The position numbers and the translations under genes were made by a program. DNA of 64,000 bases, from the NCBI RefSeq assembly GCF_042648805.1, contig NZ_JBHRXZ010000016.1:62001-126000 (forward strand), written 5' to 3'. Source of the DNA: Azomonas tarimensis (GTDB lineage Bacteria > Pseudomonadota > Gammaproteobacteria > Pseudomonadales > Pseudomonadaceae). Shown one piece after another: positions 26,125 through 34,477 of the stretch. Every line of letters starts with the position of its first letter. The first letter of the stretch is position 1. Below the pieces are notes generated by a model, which saw only the letters and a program-made list of their open reading frames with translations, had not been told where the DNA came from and did no database searches.

Positions 26125-26913
26125 TCAGTTCCCATCGCCAATCGTGGTCCCGCCATCCACCACGATGTTCTGCCCGGTGATGAAGCCACCCGCCGCCGAG
26201 GCCAACAGCAGTGCCAGTCCGGCGATCTCATCCGGCGTTCCGACCCGTCGCAGGGGCGTGAGCGCCAGGCGTTTTTCCATGACCTCTGGCCGGTCGGTGA
26301 GTGGGCGGGCGAATTCGGTCTGGATCACGCCGGGGCTGATGGCGTTGACCCGCACGTTGGAGGGTCCCCACTCCACCGCCAGGTTGCGCGCCAGTTGGGC
26401 CAGCCCGGCCTTGGACAGGCCGTAGAGGCCGAGCGCCTTGTTGCCACGCACGCCGGCGATGCTGGCCATGAGTACCACTGCACCGCCGCCCTGCTCCGCC
26501 ATTCGCGGAATCAGTGCGTTGGTCAGCCAGAGGGCGCTGCGCAGGTTGACGGTCATGGTCAGCGCCCAGTCGGCATCGCTGGCGCTGGCCAGCGGGCCCA
26601 TGTGGGGGGCGACGCCAGCGTTGCAGACCAGCGCATCGACGCGGCCGAATGCCTGGACCACGGCCCCGGCCAGGTACGGCACCTGGCCGGACTGGCTGAG
26701 GTCGGCGGCAAAGGCTTGCGCCTCGAACCCCTCCTCGGCCAGTTCGTGACAGACGCGCTCGCAATCGTCGGCGCTCTCGCTGCTGATGGCCAGTCGCGCC
26801 CCAGCCTGGCCGTAGGCCCGGGCGATGGCCAGGCCGATGCCCCGGGTCGCGCCGGTAATCAGCGCCACCTTGCCGGACAGGTCGAACAGGTTTTGCATGG
26901 CGGGCTTTTCCAT
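26125..26913 (-). CDS. Short-chain dehydrogenase/reductase (FabG-like SDR)
   Basis: A classical SDR of 262 residues. The cofactor motif is TGATRGIGLAIARAYGQAG, then CNAGVAP, catalytic S-Y-K as VLMASIAGV and YGLSKAGLAQLARNLA, and the C-terminal ITGQNIVVDGGTTI. The start at 26913 overlaps the nitroreductase stop by four bases (ATGA), which implies coupled translation; an internal ATG at 26898 would fit too. It ends the operon MFS, nitroreductase, SDR. Expected role: NAD(P)-dependent oxidation or reduction of a hydroxy/keto intermediate of the neighbouring catabolic pathway. Confidence 0.87.
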   Translation of the reverse strand: MEKPAMQNLFDLSGKVALITGATRGIGLAIARAYGQAGARLAISSESADDCERVCHELAEEGFEAQAFAADLSQSGQVPYLAGAVVQAFGRVDALVCNAGVAPHMGPLASASDADWALTMTVNLRSALWLTNALIPRMAEQGGGAVVLMASIAGVRGNKALGLYGLSKAGLAQLARNLAVEWGPSNVRVNAISPGVIQTEFARPLTDRPEVMEKRLALTPLRRVGTPDEIAGLALLLASAAGGFITGQNIVVDGGTTIGDGN

Positions 26914-27503
26914 CAGAGCACCTGGCAGGCGTCGTCGAACGCCAGACGCGGCCCGGCCGGGCGCAGTTTGTCGGGATCGCCATGGCCGATGCAGCAGAGG
27001 AAATTGCTTTTCCAGCGGCCGTCCGGAAAGAACTCCTCGTCCACCTGGGCGTTGTCGAACCCGGACATGGGCCCGCAATCCAGGCCCAGCGCACGGGCGG
27101 CAGTGATGAGGTAGCCGCCCTGCAGGCTGCTGTTGCGCAGGGCGGCGACAAAGGTCGCCTGGGGGTTGTCGCGGTAGGCGGCGCCGGCATCGTAGGCCGG
27201 AAACAGCTCGGGCAGATGCTCGAAGAAACGGGTGTCGTAGGCGACGATGACGGTCAGCGGCGCGGCCAGCATCTTCTCGCCGTTGTGGCCTTTGAGTGCC
27301 GGGAGCAGACGCGCCTTGGCCCCGGCGCTGCGAATGAAGACAAAGCGCGCCGGGCAGCAATTGTTGCTCGTCGGCCCCTGGCGCACCAGATGGTAGAGGG
27401 CGTCGATCTGCTCGTCGCTGACCTCTCGGTCGAGCCAGCCGTTGTGGGACCTGGCGGAGAGAAACAGCTGATCCAGCGCCTCGGAAGATAGTGGCTGCGA
27501 CAT
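26913..27503 (-). CDS. Nitroreductase-family protein (RutE/malonic semialdehyde reductase-like)
   Basis: An FMN-dependent nitroreductase-fold protein of 196 residues. ARSHNGWLDREVSDEQIDALYHL is the HadB/RutE opening. The FMN-contact residues are in QGPTSNNCCPARF, and ALRNSSLQGGYLITAARALGLD plus the CIGHGD strand complete the fold. RutE reduces malonic semialdehyde to 3-hydroxypropionate in pyrimidine breakdown, but no other rut genes are nearby, so a different small aldehyde, nitro or enone substrate is likely. It is translationally coupled to the SDR gene and follows the MFS gene by 45 bases; a GGGGCC/GGCCCC hairpin at 27527-27542 lies between. Confidence 0.85.
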   Translation of the reverse strand: MSQPLSSEALDQLFLSARSHNGWLDREVSDEQIDALYHLVRQGPTSNNCCPARFVFIRSAGAKARLLPALKGHNGEKMLAAPLTVIVAYDTRFFEHLPELFPAYDAGAAYRDNPQATFVAALRNSSLQGGYLITAARALGLDCGPMSGFDNAQVDEEFFPDGRWKSNFLCCIGHGDPDKLRPAGPRLAFDDACQVL

Positions 27504-27548
27504 GAAGAAACTCCAGCTAGGGAGACGGGGCCGCGGGGCCCCGCCAGG

Positions 27549-28754
27549 TCAATGGGTCGAATGAGCCGCGCCCGCGCCGGGGCTCAGCCGGGCCTGCAGG
27601 CCGCCGATACGTGGCACGGCGAGGCAGATCAGCGCCACCAGCACCTGGACCGCACCGATGACGGCCAGCGCGGTGGGCAGCGAGGCGATCACACCACCGG
27701 TGAGGGCCACCACCACCAGCGGGCTGGCGAACTGGCCGCCGAACATGGCCGACGTGAAACCACCAGTGGCGCGCCCGCGCAGCGTGCCGCCCACCTGGGC
27801 CATGATCCAGGTGATCAGGGTCGGCATCAGCAAGCCGATGCCGAGGCCGTTGATCACCACGGCCACCAGCGCGACCGCATGGCTCGGCGCGGTGGCCAGC
27901 AGCAGCCCGCCAATTCCGGTCAGGGCGAAGCCGGCCAGCAGCAGCGCATCCAGGCGATAACGCACCAGCATCCGGAAACTCACGGCGCCGATAACGATGG
28001 CCAGTTGGTTGGCGCCCATGGTCATGCCGATCAGTTGCGGCGCCTCCACCCCCAGCAGGTTGAGCAGGTAGCCGCCCTGGGACGGCACCACCAGCAGGCT
28101 GAGCCCGGCCAGGAAAGTGAGCACGTAGAGCGGCATCAATGCCTTCCAGGGAAACAGCTGCGCAGGCTCGGCGCCATGCACGTCGCTGTGACGCGCCGGT
28201 TCCCATAGCAGCCAGGCGCAGAGCGGCAGCAGCACGAAGCCCACCCCGTAGAGCAAAAACGGCGTGCGCCAGGTTTCCGAACCCAGAAAGCCGGCCAGGG
28301 TGATGAACAGCACCGCCGACAGCGAGGTGACCACCATCTGCAACGCCAGCAGGCGTTGGCGGCGGACGCCGCTGTAGTAGTCGCCGATCAGGGTGGTGCA
28401 GCAGGTCATGATGCCCGCCTCGGCCAGGCCGATGCCGGCGCGACTGAGGACAATGAGGTACAGCGAATCCAGCCAGACCGGCATCAGGCCGAAGACCGAG
28501 TACAGCGCCAGGCAGATCAGCAGCAGCGGCTTGCGGGCCACCCGGTCGGCGATCACGCCGGCAAAGGGGGCCAACAGCGCCACCATCAGTGCCGGCAGGG
28601 CGATGATCAGGGGTACCAGCACGGCGCTGCCGGGGGTCTCGGAAAAGTGCTGCATCATTGCCGGAAGGAGCGGTGCCACCAGCACCGCGGCGAGGACCGA
28701 CAGGCAGCTGCCGATCATCAACAGGGCGGTCTGGGGCCAGGAAGCGTTTCGCAT
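27549..28754 (-). CDS. MFS transporter, probable aromatic acid or pathway-substrate importer
   Basis: A transporter of 401 residues with 12 predicted helices. The loop 2-3 signature is APFAGVIADRVARKPLLLIC, the middle has RAGIGLAEAGIMTCCTTLIGDYYSG, and the second-half loop is RGRATGGFTSAMFGGQFASP. ATG 28754 is chosen for its AGGAC signal; an upstream GTG frame start is rejected. It lies downstream of the DUF1302/DUF1329 genes and a hairpin, and upstream of nitroreductase and SDR genes, so it may carry the pathway substrate across the inner membrane after the outer-membrane pair. The direction of transport cannot be told. Confidence 0.85.
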   Translation of the reverse strand: MRNASWPQTALLMIGSCLSVLAAVLVAPLLPAMMQHFSETPGSAVLVPLIIALPALMVALLAPFAGVIADRVARKPLLLICLALYSVFGLMPVWLDSLYLIVLSRAGIGLAEAGIMTCCTTLIGDYYSGVRRQRLLALQMVVTSLSAVLFITLAGFLGSETWRTPFLLYGVGFVLLPLCAWLLWEPARHSDVHGAEPAQLFPWKALMPLYVLTFLAGLSLLVVPSQGGYLLNLLGVEAPQLIGMTMGANQLAIVIGAVSFRMLVRYRLDALLLAGFALTGIGGLLLATAPSHAVALVAVVINGLGIGLLMPTLITWIMAQVGGTLRGRATGGFTSAMFGGQFASPLVVVALTGGVIASLPTALAVIGAVQVLVALICLAVPRIGGLQARLSPGAGAAHSTH

Positions 28755-28835
28755 GGGTTCGTCCTTTCTTGTGGTTTGCACGCAAGTGCCGGCGTTGCAG
28801 ACGGGCCGGCAGGCGGCAAGCCGCCTGGGAAAGAG

Positions 28836-28856
28836 GGGCCCGGCAATACCGGGCCC
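28836..28856 (-). terminator. Hairpin between DUF1329 and MFS genes
   Basis: GGGCCCGG, loop CAATA, CCGGGCCC: an 8-bp stem 14 bases past the DUF1329 stop, with CCTCTTT following on the minus strand. It may reduce transcription into the MFS gene. Confidence 0.5.
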
Positions 28857-28869
28857 GGGAGCAGAGCCC

Positions 28870-30255
28870 TTAACGCAGGCTCGAGCCGGTCAGGGACGCC
28901 GGGGTGAAATGGTTGTCGGGCCAGCCGCCTTCCTTCAGCACCAGGTTGCCCTGGTGATTCGCTTCCAGGTTGCTGGCGTACCAGGTACCGGCGATCAGGT
29001 CGTAGAAGCCGTGCGGGCCCTGAACGAAGCCGGGCAGCTCCGGCGCGACCACCGGCAGGTTGTACAGCACCTTCCAGAGGTCTCCCTTGGCGTCGTAACG
29101 CTCGCCGGTCACGGCGCGCCAGCTGTCCTCGTCGATGTAGTAGGTGCCCTTGGAAGCGGTGTGGCGCTGACCGTCGCGCAGGGTGGCTTCCACCACCCAG
29201 ACCCGGTGCCGCTCCCAGCGCACATAATCGGGATTCAGGTGGTTGGCCATCAGCAATGCGTCGATGTTCGGCGCCTGCTGGCTCTTGTTGGCGTTGTAGG
29301 GGATCAGCATTTCCTTCTTGCCCACGAGGTTCCAGTCGAACCGGTCCAGGCGGCCAAGCCAGACCTGCAGGTCATCGAAGCCGGCCACACCGGCCGCCGC
29401 CGGGGTCGGGGTATCGCAGCAGGAGTTGGGCAGCATCCGCACGCGGCGCTGGCCGGTCAGGTAGACCCAGGTACGGGTCTGGTCGGGGTTCAGGTTCTCG
29501 CGACCGATGATGGCCTCGCCGGCACGGATCGGTGGGCCGTCGTTGACCATGCGGAACAGCCAGTAGTCACCCTTGTGCTGGTTCTGGAAGGTTTCCAGGC
29601 TGCCCTTGGGGTCGAAATACGGGATCTGCACCTGGGAGTTGCCCACCGCAGTGACCACGTGGCGGCCGTCGGCACTGGTCAGGGCGTTGGTCATCGGCTG
29701 CTCGTAGGCGTGGCCGCGCCAGTGCAGCAGGTGGTTCCACATCACCTCGGCGCCGTTCTTCGGCAGTGGGAAGGGCACCCCGCCAAAGGCGTCAGTGGGA
29801 GCGTAGCTCGGCGCCGGGCCGGCGCTGGCACGAGTGGCGTTGGCGAAGGTGTTGTCGTAGTACCAGTCCGGCGCGGCAAAGGTACGGCGGGTTTCGTAGA
29901 CGTCGATCCGGTAGCTGTCCGGATACTTCTGCAGCATGGCCTTGGTGCCCTCGGTGAGCACCGCCTCGTATTCGCCCATGTTGCTGGCGGTCACCGAGTA
30001 CAGCGGCTTGTCACCGGCGAAGGGGTCCTGGCGCTTGCCCTTGCCGTCGTAGCGGCTGCCGCCAGTCAAACCGCCATCCCAGGCCGGGATGGTGCCATCG
30101 GCGTTGCCGGCGCGTTCGGCGCCGAACGGGGTGAGCTCGTTGCCCTTGAGCTTTTCGGCTTCTTCGGCGCTGACCGCGGCATAGGCCAGCGGGGCAGCGG
30201 CGGCCAGCAGGGTGACGGCGACGGCAAGGCGCGCTCGTTGGAATGCAGTTCTCAT
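28870..30255 (-). CDS. DUF1329 domain-containing exported protein
   Basis: An exported protein of 461 residues with a signal peptide (RLAVAVTLLAAAAPLAYA, cleaved near residue 26). The DUF1329 domain fills the rest, with motifs AGNADGTIPAWDGGL, RRTFAAPDWYYDNTF and YNANKSQQAPNID. DUF1329 proteins resemble LolB-like or lipoprotein-carrier folds and are nearly always next to DUF1302 genes, as here (13 bases downstream). The pair is typical of clusters for steroids and aromatic compounds in Pseudomonas and its function is unsettled; uptake of hydrophobic substrates or envelope modification has been proposed. Confidence 0.88.
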   Translation of the reverse strand: MRTAFQRARLAVAVTLLAAAAPLAYAAVSAEEAEKLKGNELTPFGAERAGNADGTIPAWDGGLTGGSRYDGKGKRQDPFAGDKPLYSVTASNMGEYEAVLTEGTKAMLQKYPDSYRIDVYETRRTFAAPDWYYDNTFANATRASAGPAPSYAPTDAFGGVPFPLPKNGAEVMWNHLLHWRGHAYEQPMTNALTSADGRHVVTAVGNSQVQIPYFDPKGSLETFQNQHKGDYWLFRMVNDGPPIRAGEAIIGRENLNPDQTRTWVYLTGQRRVRMLPNSCCDTPTPAAAGVAGFDDLQVWLGRLDRFDWNLVGKKEMLIPYNANKSQQAPNIDALLMANHLNPDYVRWERHRVWVVEATLRDGQRHTASKGTYYIDEDSWRAVTGERYDAKGDLWKVLYNLPVVAPELPGFVQGPHGFYDLIAGTWYASNLEANHQGNLVLKEGGWPDNHFTPASLTGSSLR

Positions 30256-30268
30256 ATTGTTCTCCTTA

Positions 30269-31927
30269 TCAGAACGTCCGGGTCACGTAGAGCGAGATGA
30301 AGTCACGGTCAGCCAGCGGCTGGTCGAAGCTGTACTGGTTCTGCTGAGTGAGGAAGTGGCCCCGGCTGCCGAAGTAGTTGGTGTAGGTCGCGCCGAAACC
30401 CCAGTCCTGCTGGTAGGTGCCACGCACGCCGATGTTGAAGTCGCCACCACGATCCACGCCGAAGTTGCCTACGGCAAGCGAACGACCGCGTGGGCTGTAG
30501 CCGATACCCACCGGTACGCTCAGGTCCAGCTGCGGCAGCACCTGGCGGTAGGTCGGGGTGAATACCACACGAAAGCCCCAGGCATCCCGCTCGCCGTTGG
30601 GCTCCAGTACCTCGCGGTTTTCGGTGACGCTGAGCATGCGGTTCCAGGCCACTTCACCGACAAAGCTGGACTCGCGGAACACCGCGTTGGTCGGCAAGGT
30701 CGCGATCCAGGACATCTGCGCGTGCAGGGTGTTGCCCCTGGCGAAGGCCGCGTTCTTGTCGTTGTCGCCGATCTGCCCCGGCAGCACGGAGATATTGCTG
30801 GAAAGCAGCGGGCTGTCGCGGCGGGTGGAAACCTCGAAGCCCAGGTTCACCGGCCCGAAGGTATTGCTGACGCTGGCGCCGAAGGCCTTGATGTTCTCGG
30901 CATAGGCCCACTCGAACTGCTCCGGCCCCACCGGTGCCGGCAGCGGCGTCCCTGGCCCGATGCGCATCTGCGACAGGCCGGTCTTGGCGTGGTAGCGGAT
31001 CGCATAGAGGCCATACTCGGCGTTGCCGTTGGGCAGACGGAAGCGCACGCTGACCCCGCCCTGCCCCGAGTCCTTCGGCTTGTTGTAGCGGACCGGCACG
31101 CTCGGTGCGAAGGGCTGCGGCCCGAGCAGGATGCGTTCGCTGCCGTCACCGACGATGTCGCCGACACTGAAGTAGCTGCCCGCGCCGGGCAGGCGCACGC
31201 CTTCCCATTCGAACTGGTAATAGGCAGCCAGGGTGACGTCTGGGCTGAGGTCGAATTGGGCAGAGACCTGCTCCACCGGCCGGATCAGCTCGCGAAACTG
31301 GGTATTGGGCACCGACTGCGCCTTCACCGCGTCCACTGGCTGCATGCCGCCGGCGATGCCATTGGCGCCATAGAACAGGCTCTCGCCCCAGAGCAGCGAG
31401 TGCTGGCCCAGGCGCGCAGTCAGGTTGCGTCCGCCCAGGTCGAAGCGGCCCATCACGAAGTAGTCCAGCAGTTCGGCATCGCGGCCGTGCAGGTCACGGA
31501 CACCACTCTGGAAGTGGCCATGACGGGTGCCGGGGAAGTTCCAGGAGGTCGGATTGTCGTGGTCGGCGCTGCTGTTGTAGAGGCTGTCGTACCAGGCGGC
31601 GCCGGAAATCCGCGCCCCGAAGGTGCCACGGTACATGACCTCCAGCTCCGACAGCAGGTCGAGGCGGTTGGAGACCAGGCCGCGGTCGAAATTGCGGTTG
31701 CTGTCATCCTGGTTGATGTTGCTCAGCAGCTCATCGTCCTGGCTGCCCACACGAAAGGCGTTGCTGTACTTGAGGGTGTTATCCCAGCGCAGGCTGAGAT
31801 CGGGGTTGCCGGTGTCGATCTGGAAGGCATGGGCCGGGAGCGCGCACGCGGCCAGCAGCGCCAAGGGCACACTGGCATGGCTCCAGCGAAGTTTCCCGAA
31901 TACCGGCTGCCTGATCTTGTCTTTCAT
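30269..31927 (-). CDS. DUF1302 domain-containing outer-membrane protein
   Basis: A DUF1302 protein of 552 residues with a signal peptide ending ACALPAHA-FQ at about residue 35. The repeated amphipathic strands (SLRWDNTLKYSNAFRV, AGRISGAAWYDSLY-type) and terminal phenylalanine (SLYVTRTF) suggest an outer-membrane beta-barrel. ATG 31927 has AGGAAT upstream; an earlier ATG-like start at 31948 is less likely. It is co-transcribed with DUF1329 and follows the FAD monooxygenase gene after a 306-base gap (31928-32233). That gap holds only a half-match (GCGATACATC at 31983) to the LysR-type site. Probable role: diffusion channel for the pathway substrate. Confidence 0.87.
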   Translation of the reverse strand: MKDKIRQPVFGKLRWSHASVPLALLAACALPAHAFQIDTGNPDLSLRWDNTLKYSNAFRVGSQDDELLSNINQDDSNRNFDRGLVSNRLDLLSELEVMYRGTFGARISGAAWYDSLYNSSADHDNPTSWNFPGTRHGHFQSGVRDLHGRDAELLDYFVMGRFDLGGRNLTARLGQHSLLWGESLFYGANGIAGGMQPVDAVKAQSVPNTQFRELIRPVEQVSAQFDLSPDVTLAAYYQFEWEGVRLPGAGSYFSVGDIVGDGSERILLGPQPFAPSVPVRYNKPKDSGQGGVSVRFRLPNGNAEYGLYAIRYHAKTGLSQMRIGPGTPLPAPVGPEQFEWAYAENIKAFGASVSNTFGPVNLGFEVSTRRDSPLLSSNISVLPGQIGDNDKNAAFARGNTLHAQMSWIATLPTNAVFRESSFVGEVAWNRMLSVTENREVLEPNGERDAWGFRVVFTPTYRQVLPQLDLSVPVGIGYSPRGRSLAVGNFGVDRGGDFNIGVRGTYQQDWGFGATYTNYFGSRGHFLTQQNQYSFDQPLADRDFISLYVTRTF

Positions 31928-32233
31928 GGCGATTCCTCTCGTCATCATTTGTAATTATTGTTTTCTACCTGCAGCTTGTTCAGCGATACATCCGTGACAT
32001 ATCGACCAGAGCACCCGTTACTTCCCGAGGCGGAAATAACCGTTACCCTTCTGCAGTCCAACTTCTCGGCACTCGCGTCGATGGCATTCTTCGCGATGAC
32101 GTCTGCCTGAACCCGCATCGGCCGGTCCGGCTAGAACTTTTATTTGCTGATTTCGAACACCGGTTCGTTCGGTGTCCCCCTTTTACTGCAGGGCGAAACA
32201 GGCTGTTCGCCCTGCAACGGATTCGGGCGCGGT
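31928..32233. other. Intergenic region between DUF1302 and FAD monooxygenase 2
   Basis: 306 bases without a credible gene. Only a half-site (GCGATACATC, 31983-31992) resembling the LysR-type operator is seen. The region probably carries the promoter of the DUF1302-DUF1329 genes. Confidence 0.4.
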
Positions 32234-33358
32234 TCAGATCGGTTGCGCGGTAACTTCCAGCATTTCCTTCACCAGGCCGATGCGGTCGAAGGTATGGTCG
32301 TGGGCCATTTCTTTGTCGCCGGCCAGGATCGATTTCTCGCTGATGTACCGGCAGCGTTCGAAACGCCGGTCCATGAAGCGCCGCAGGCGGGCTTCCATGG
32401 AGCCCTCGCCGACCAGCTCGTGGCTCAGCACCAGTGCGTCCTCGATGGCCATGCCGGCGCCCTGACCGAGATGCGGCGTGGTGGCGTGGGCCGCGTCGCC
32501 GATCAGCAGTACCCGGCCCTTGAACCAGGGCTCGTTGACGAACACCACCTCCATCGGCTTGTACACCACCTGGCTGCTGTCGGTGATCTGCTCGCGCAGT
32601 TCACCCACCAGCCCGCCGATGGCGGAGATCCGCTCGCGCATCAGTTCGGCCAGCTGAGACGGCTCCATGCGCGGGTTTCCCGGCTCGTGGGAGGTGGAGA
32701 ACATGTACATCAGGTCCTCCGCCAGCGGCACCAGTCCGGCGTTGCCGGCAGCGCCCTGGTAACTGGCCAGATGGTCGATGGAAGGGTGGCGCGGGAAGTT
32801 GTAGCGCCACACCGCCTGGCCTGTGTAGCGCGGCTGGTAGCGGTCGCCGAACAGCATGCTGCGTACCTTGGAGTAGACGCCGTCGGCGCCCACCACCAGG
32901 CTGTAGCGGCCGCTGGTGCCATCGGTGAAGATGACATCCACGCCCTCGGCATCCTGCTCCAGGCGCTCGACGCTCAGTCCCAGGCGTACCTGAACACCGC
33001 GGCTGATGGCGGTCTCGCTCAGGACGTTGTGCAGCGCCAGGCGGGAGATACCGATGTTGGCGGGATAGTCGGGGCCGGCCAGACGCTGGCCGGGAATACG
33101 AACGAGTTGTTTGCCTTCGAGGTTGTAGATGGCGACGTCTTCGAATGCGTAGGCGGCCTGCAGATATTCATCCAGTACCCCGAGGCGGGCCATTTCCCGG
33201 ACCACGTTGCTTTGCTGGATGATGCCGACACCGTAAACCGTCCATTCGGACTTCAGTTCCACCAGGTCGACGTCGATTCCCTGGCGACGCAGCGCGATAC
33301 TCGCGCAAAGCCCCCCGATACCGCCGCCCACAATGAGCACTTTGTCTGTTTCACGCAT
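32234..33358 (-). CDS. FAD-dependent aromatic monooxygenase (copy 2)
   Basis: A flavoprotein hydroxylase of 374 residues, paralogue of the gene at 828-1955. Motifs: GGGIGGLCASIALRRQG (FAD), VVGADGVYSKVRSM (DG motif) and GDAAHATTPHLGQGAGMA. The start at 33358 (MRETDKV) is used because it aligns with copy 1; an upstream ATG at 33436 adds 26 residues of low-complexity sequence. It is divergent from a LysR gene 195 bases away, and the best-conserved LysR-type site lies between them, with TTAGTC, an 18-base gap and TAGTTT as promoter. Likely entry enzyme for the second catabolic region; substrate unknown. Confidence 0.86.
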   Translation of the reverse strand: MRETDKVLIVGGGIGGLCASIALRRQGIDVDLVELKSEWTVYGVGIIQQSNVVREMARLGVLDEYLQAAYAFEDVAIYNLEGKQLVRIPGQRLAGPDYPANIGISRLALHNVLSETAISRGVQVRLGLSVERLEQDAEGVDVIFTDGTSGRYSLVVGADGVYSKVRSMLFGDRYQPRYTGQAVWRYNFPRHPSIDHLASYQGAAGNAGLVPLAEDLMYMFSTSHEPGNPRMEPSQLAELMRERISAIGGLVGELREQITDSSQVVYKPMEVVFVNEPWFKGRVLLIGDAAHATTPHLGQGAGMAIEDALVLSHELVGEGSMEARLRRFMDRRFERCRYISEKSILAGDKEMAHDHTFDRIGLVKEMLEVTAQPI

Positions 33359-33491
33359 GACGAGCACCTTGTTTTTGTTTTCGTCTGTTCGACTTCGCGC
33401 TGCGATGGCGCCAGTCCCAGTCACGTCGGTTGCCACCCGCTCAAGGCATGTCCAACCGCTGTTGGGGTAAAACTAGGGGGCACTGATCCGT

Positions 33492-33526
33492 TTGACTAAT
33501 CGTGAGTTGGGATGGAAAGTATCGCG
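33492..33526 (-). promoter_or_regulatory. LysR-type operator, copy 3 of 5, between FAD monooxygenase 2 and the LysR gene
   Basis: TTGACTAATCG at the left end and GTATCGCG at the right, 35 bases as in copies 1 and 2. It is 134 bases from the monooxygenase start and 27 bases before the LysR ATG, so it could both activate the former and autorepress the latter. Confidence 0.7.
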
Positions 33527-33553
33527 AAAATAAATACAAAAAGGATCTCTCGG

Positions 33554-34474
33554 ATGCGCTTCCAACATCTCGATCTCAACCTTCTGGTCGCCCTCGACGT
33601 GCTGCTGGAAGAAGAGAACATCACCCGCGCCGCGGCGCGCCTGCACATGACCCAATCGGCCGCCAGCGGCGTGCTAGGGCGTCTGCGGACCTACTTCGAT
33701 GACGATCTGCTGGTGCAGGTGGGGCGCAAGATGCTGCCCACTCCACTGGCCCGCGAGTTGGCCCTGCCGGTGCGGGAGGTGCTGATGAAGATCCAGTCGT
33801 CGATCACCGCCAAGCCGGTATTCGACCCGGCCACCAGCAAGCGGCACTTCCGCCTGTTCACCTCCGATTACGTGATCAGCGTGCTCTTCGCCCAGGTGAT
33901 TTGCCGTCTGGCCGAGATTGCGCCGAATGTCACCCTGGAAGTGCTCGCCCTCGGCGATACCGCCTTCGAGTCACTGGCTCGGGGCGAAGTAGATCTGATG
34001 GTTATCCCCGATCGCTATCTGGTGGACGATTACCCGGCAGAGCTGGCATTCGAAGAGGAGCAGGTCTGCGTAGTCTGGGCGGACAACACCCAGGTAGGAG
34101 ACAACCTGACCCTCGAACGCTACCTGGAGCTGGGCCATATCTCGGTGGGCTTCGGCCGCAACCGGCAGCTGAGCATCGAGGACTGGTTCATGAGCCAGTA
34201 CGGCTGCAATCGCCGGATCGAGGTCATCACCCACGACTTCAACACCCTGCCGCAACTGGTAGTGGGCACCCAGCGCATCGCCACCATGCACCGGCGGCTG
34301 GCGGAGCTCTACGCTCGGGCCTTCCCGCTGCGCATCCTGCCGACACCGGTGCCGCTGCCCACGGTTCGCGAGTTCATGATGTGGCACCGCAGCATGGACC
34401 GGGACCCCACGCTGCGCTGGCTGCGCGAGCAGATCCTCGAGACCGCCCGCAGCCCGGCGTTCGCCAGCGCCTGA
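33554..34474 (+). CDS. LysR-family regulator (NodD/NahR-type) of the aromatic regulon
   Basis: A LysR regulator of 306 residues. The N-terminal winged helix has HLDLNLLVALDVLLEEENI then LHMTQSAASGVLGRLR. This opening is that of the NodD/NahR/LinR branch, which respond to aromatic inducers. The effector domain (about 90-300) has the strand RHFRLFTSDYVISVLF. ATG 33554 is preferred over an earlier ATG at 33512, since family members start at MRFQHLDLNL and AAAGGA precedes it. Its own promoter overlaps a copy of the conserved 35-bp site. It is the best candidate to bind all five copies, by the usual rule that a LysR protein controls its divergent neighbour. Confidence 0.87.
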   Translation: MRFQHLDLNLLVALDVLLEEENITRAAARLHMTQSAASGVLGRLRTYFDDDLLVQVGRKMLPTPLARELALPVREVLMKIQSSITAKPVFDPATSKRHFRLFTSDYVISVLFAQVICRLAEIAPNVTLEVLALGDTAFESLARGEVDLMVIPDRYLVDDYPAELAFEEEQVCVVWADNTQVGDNLTLERYLELGHISVGFGRNRQLSIEDWFMSQYGCNRRIEVITHDFNTLPQLVVGTQRIATMHRRLAELYARAFPLRILPTPVPLPTVREFMMWHRSMDRDPTLRWLREQILETARSPAFASA

Positions 34475-34477
34475 GCC

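Noticed and set aside
28393..31954. Two long plus-strand frames (28393-30300 and 30212-31954)
   Set aside because: Antisense to MFS, DUF1329 and DUF1302 genes that have signal peptides and family motifs.
31983..31992. GCGATACATC as a sixth operator copy before the DUF1302 gene
   Set aside because: Only the GCGATAC half is present and its orientation does not suit the gene, so it is kept only as a weak note.
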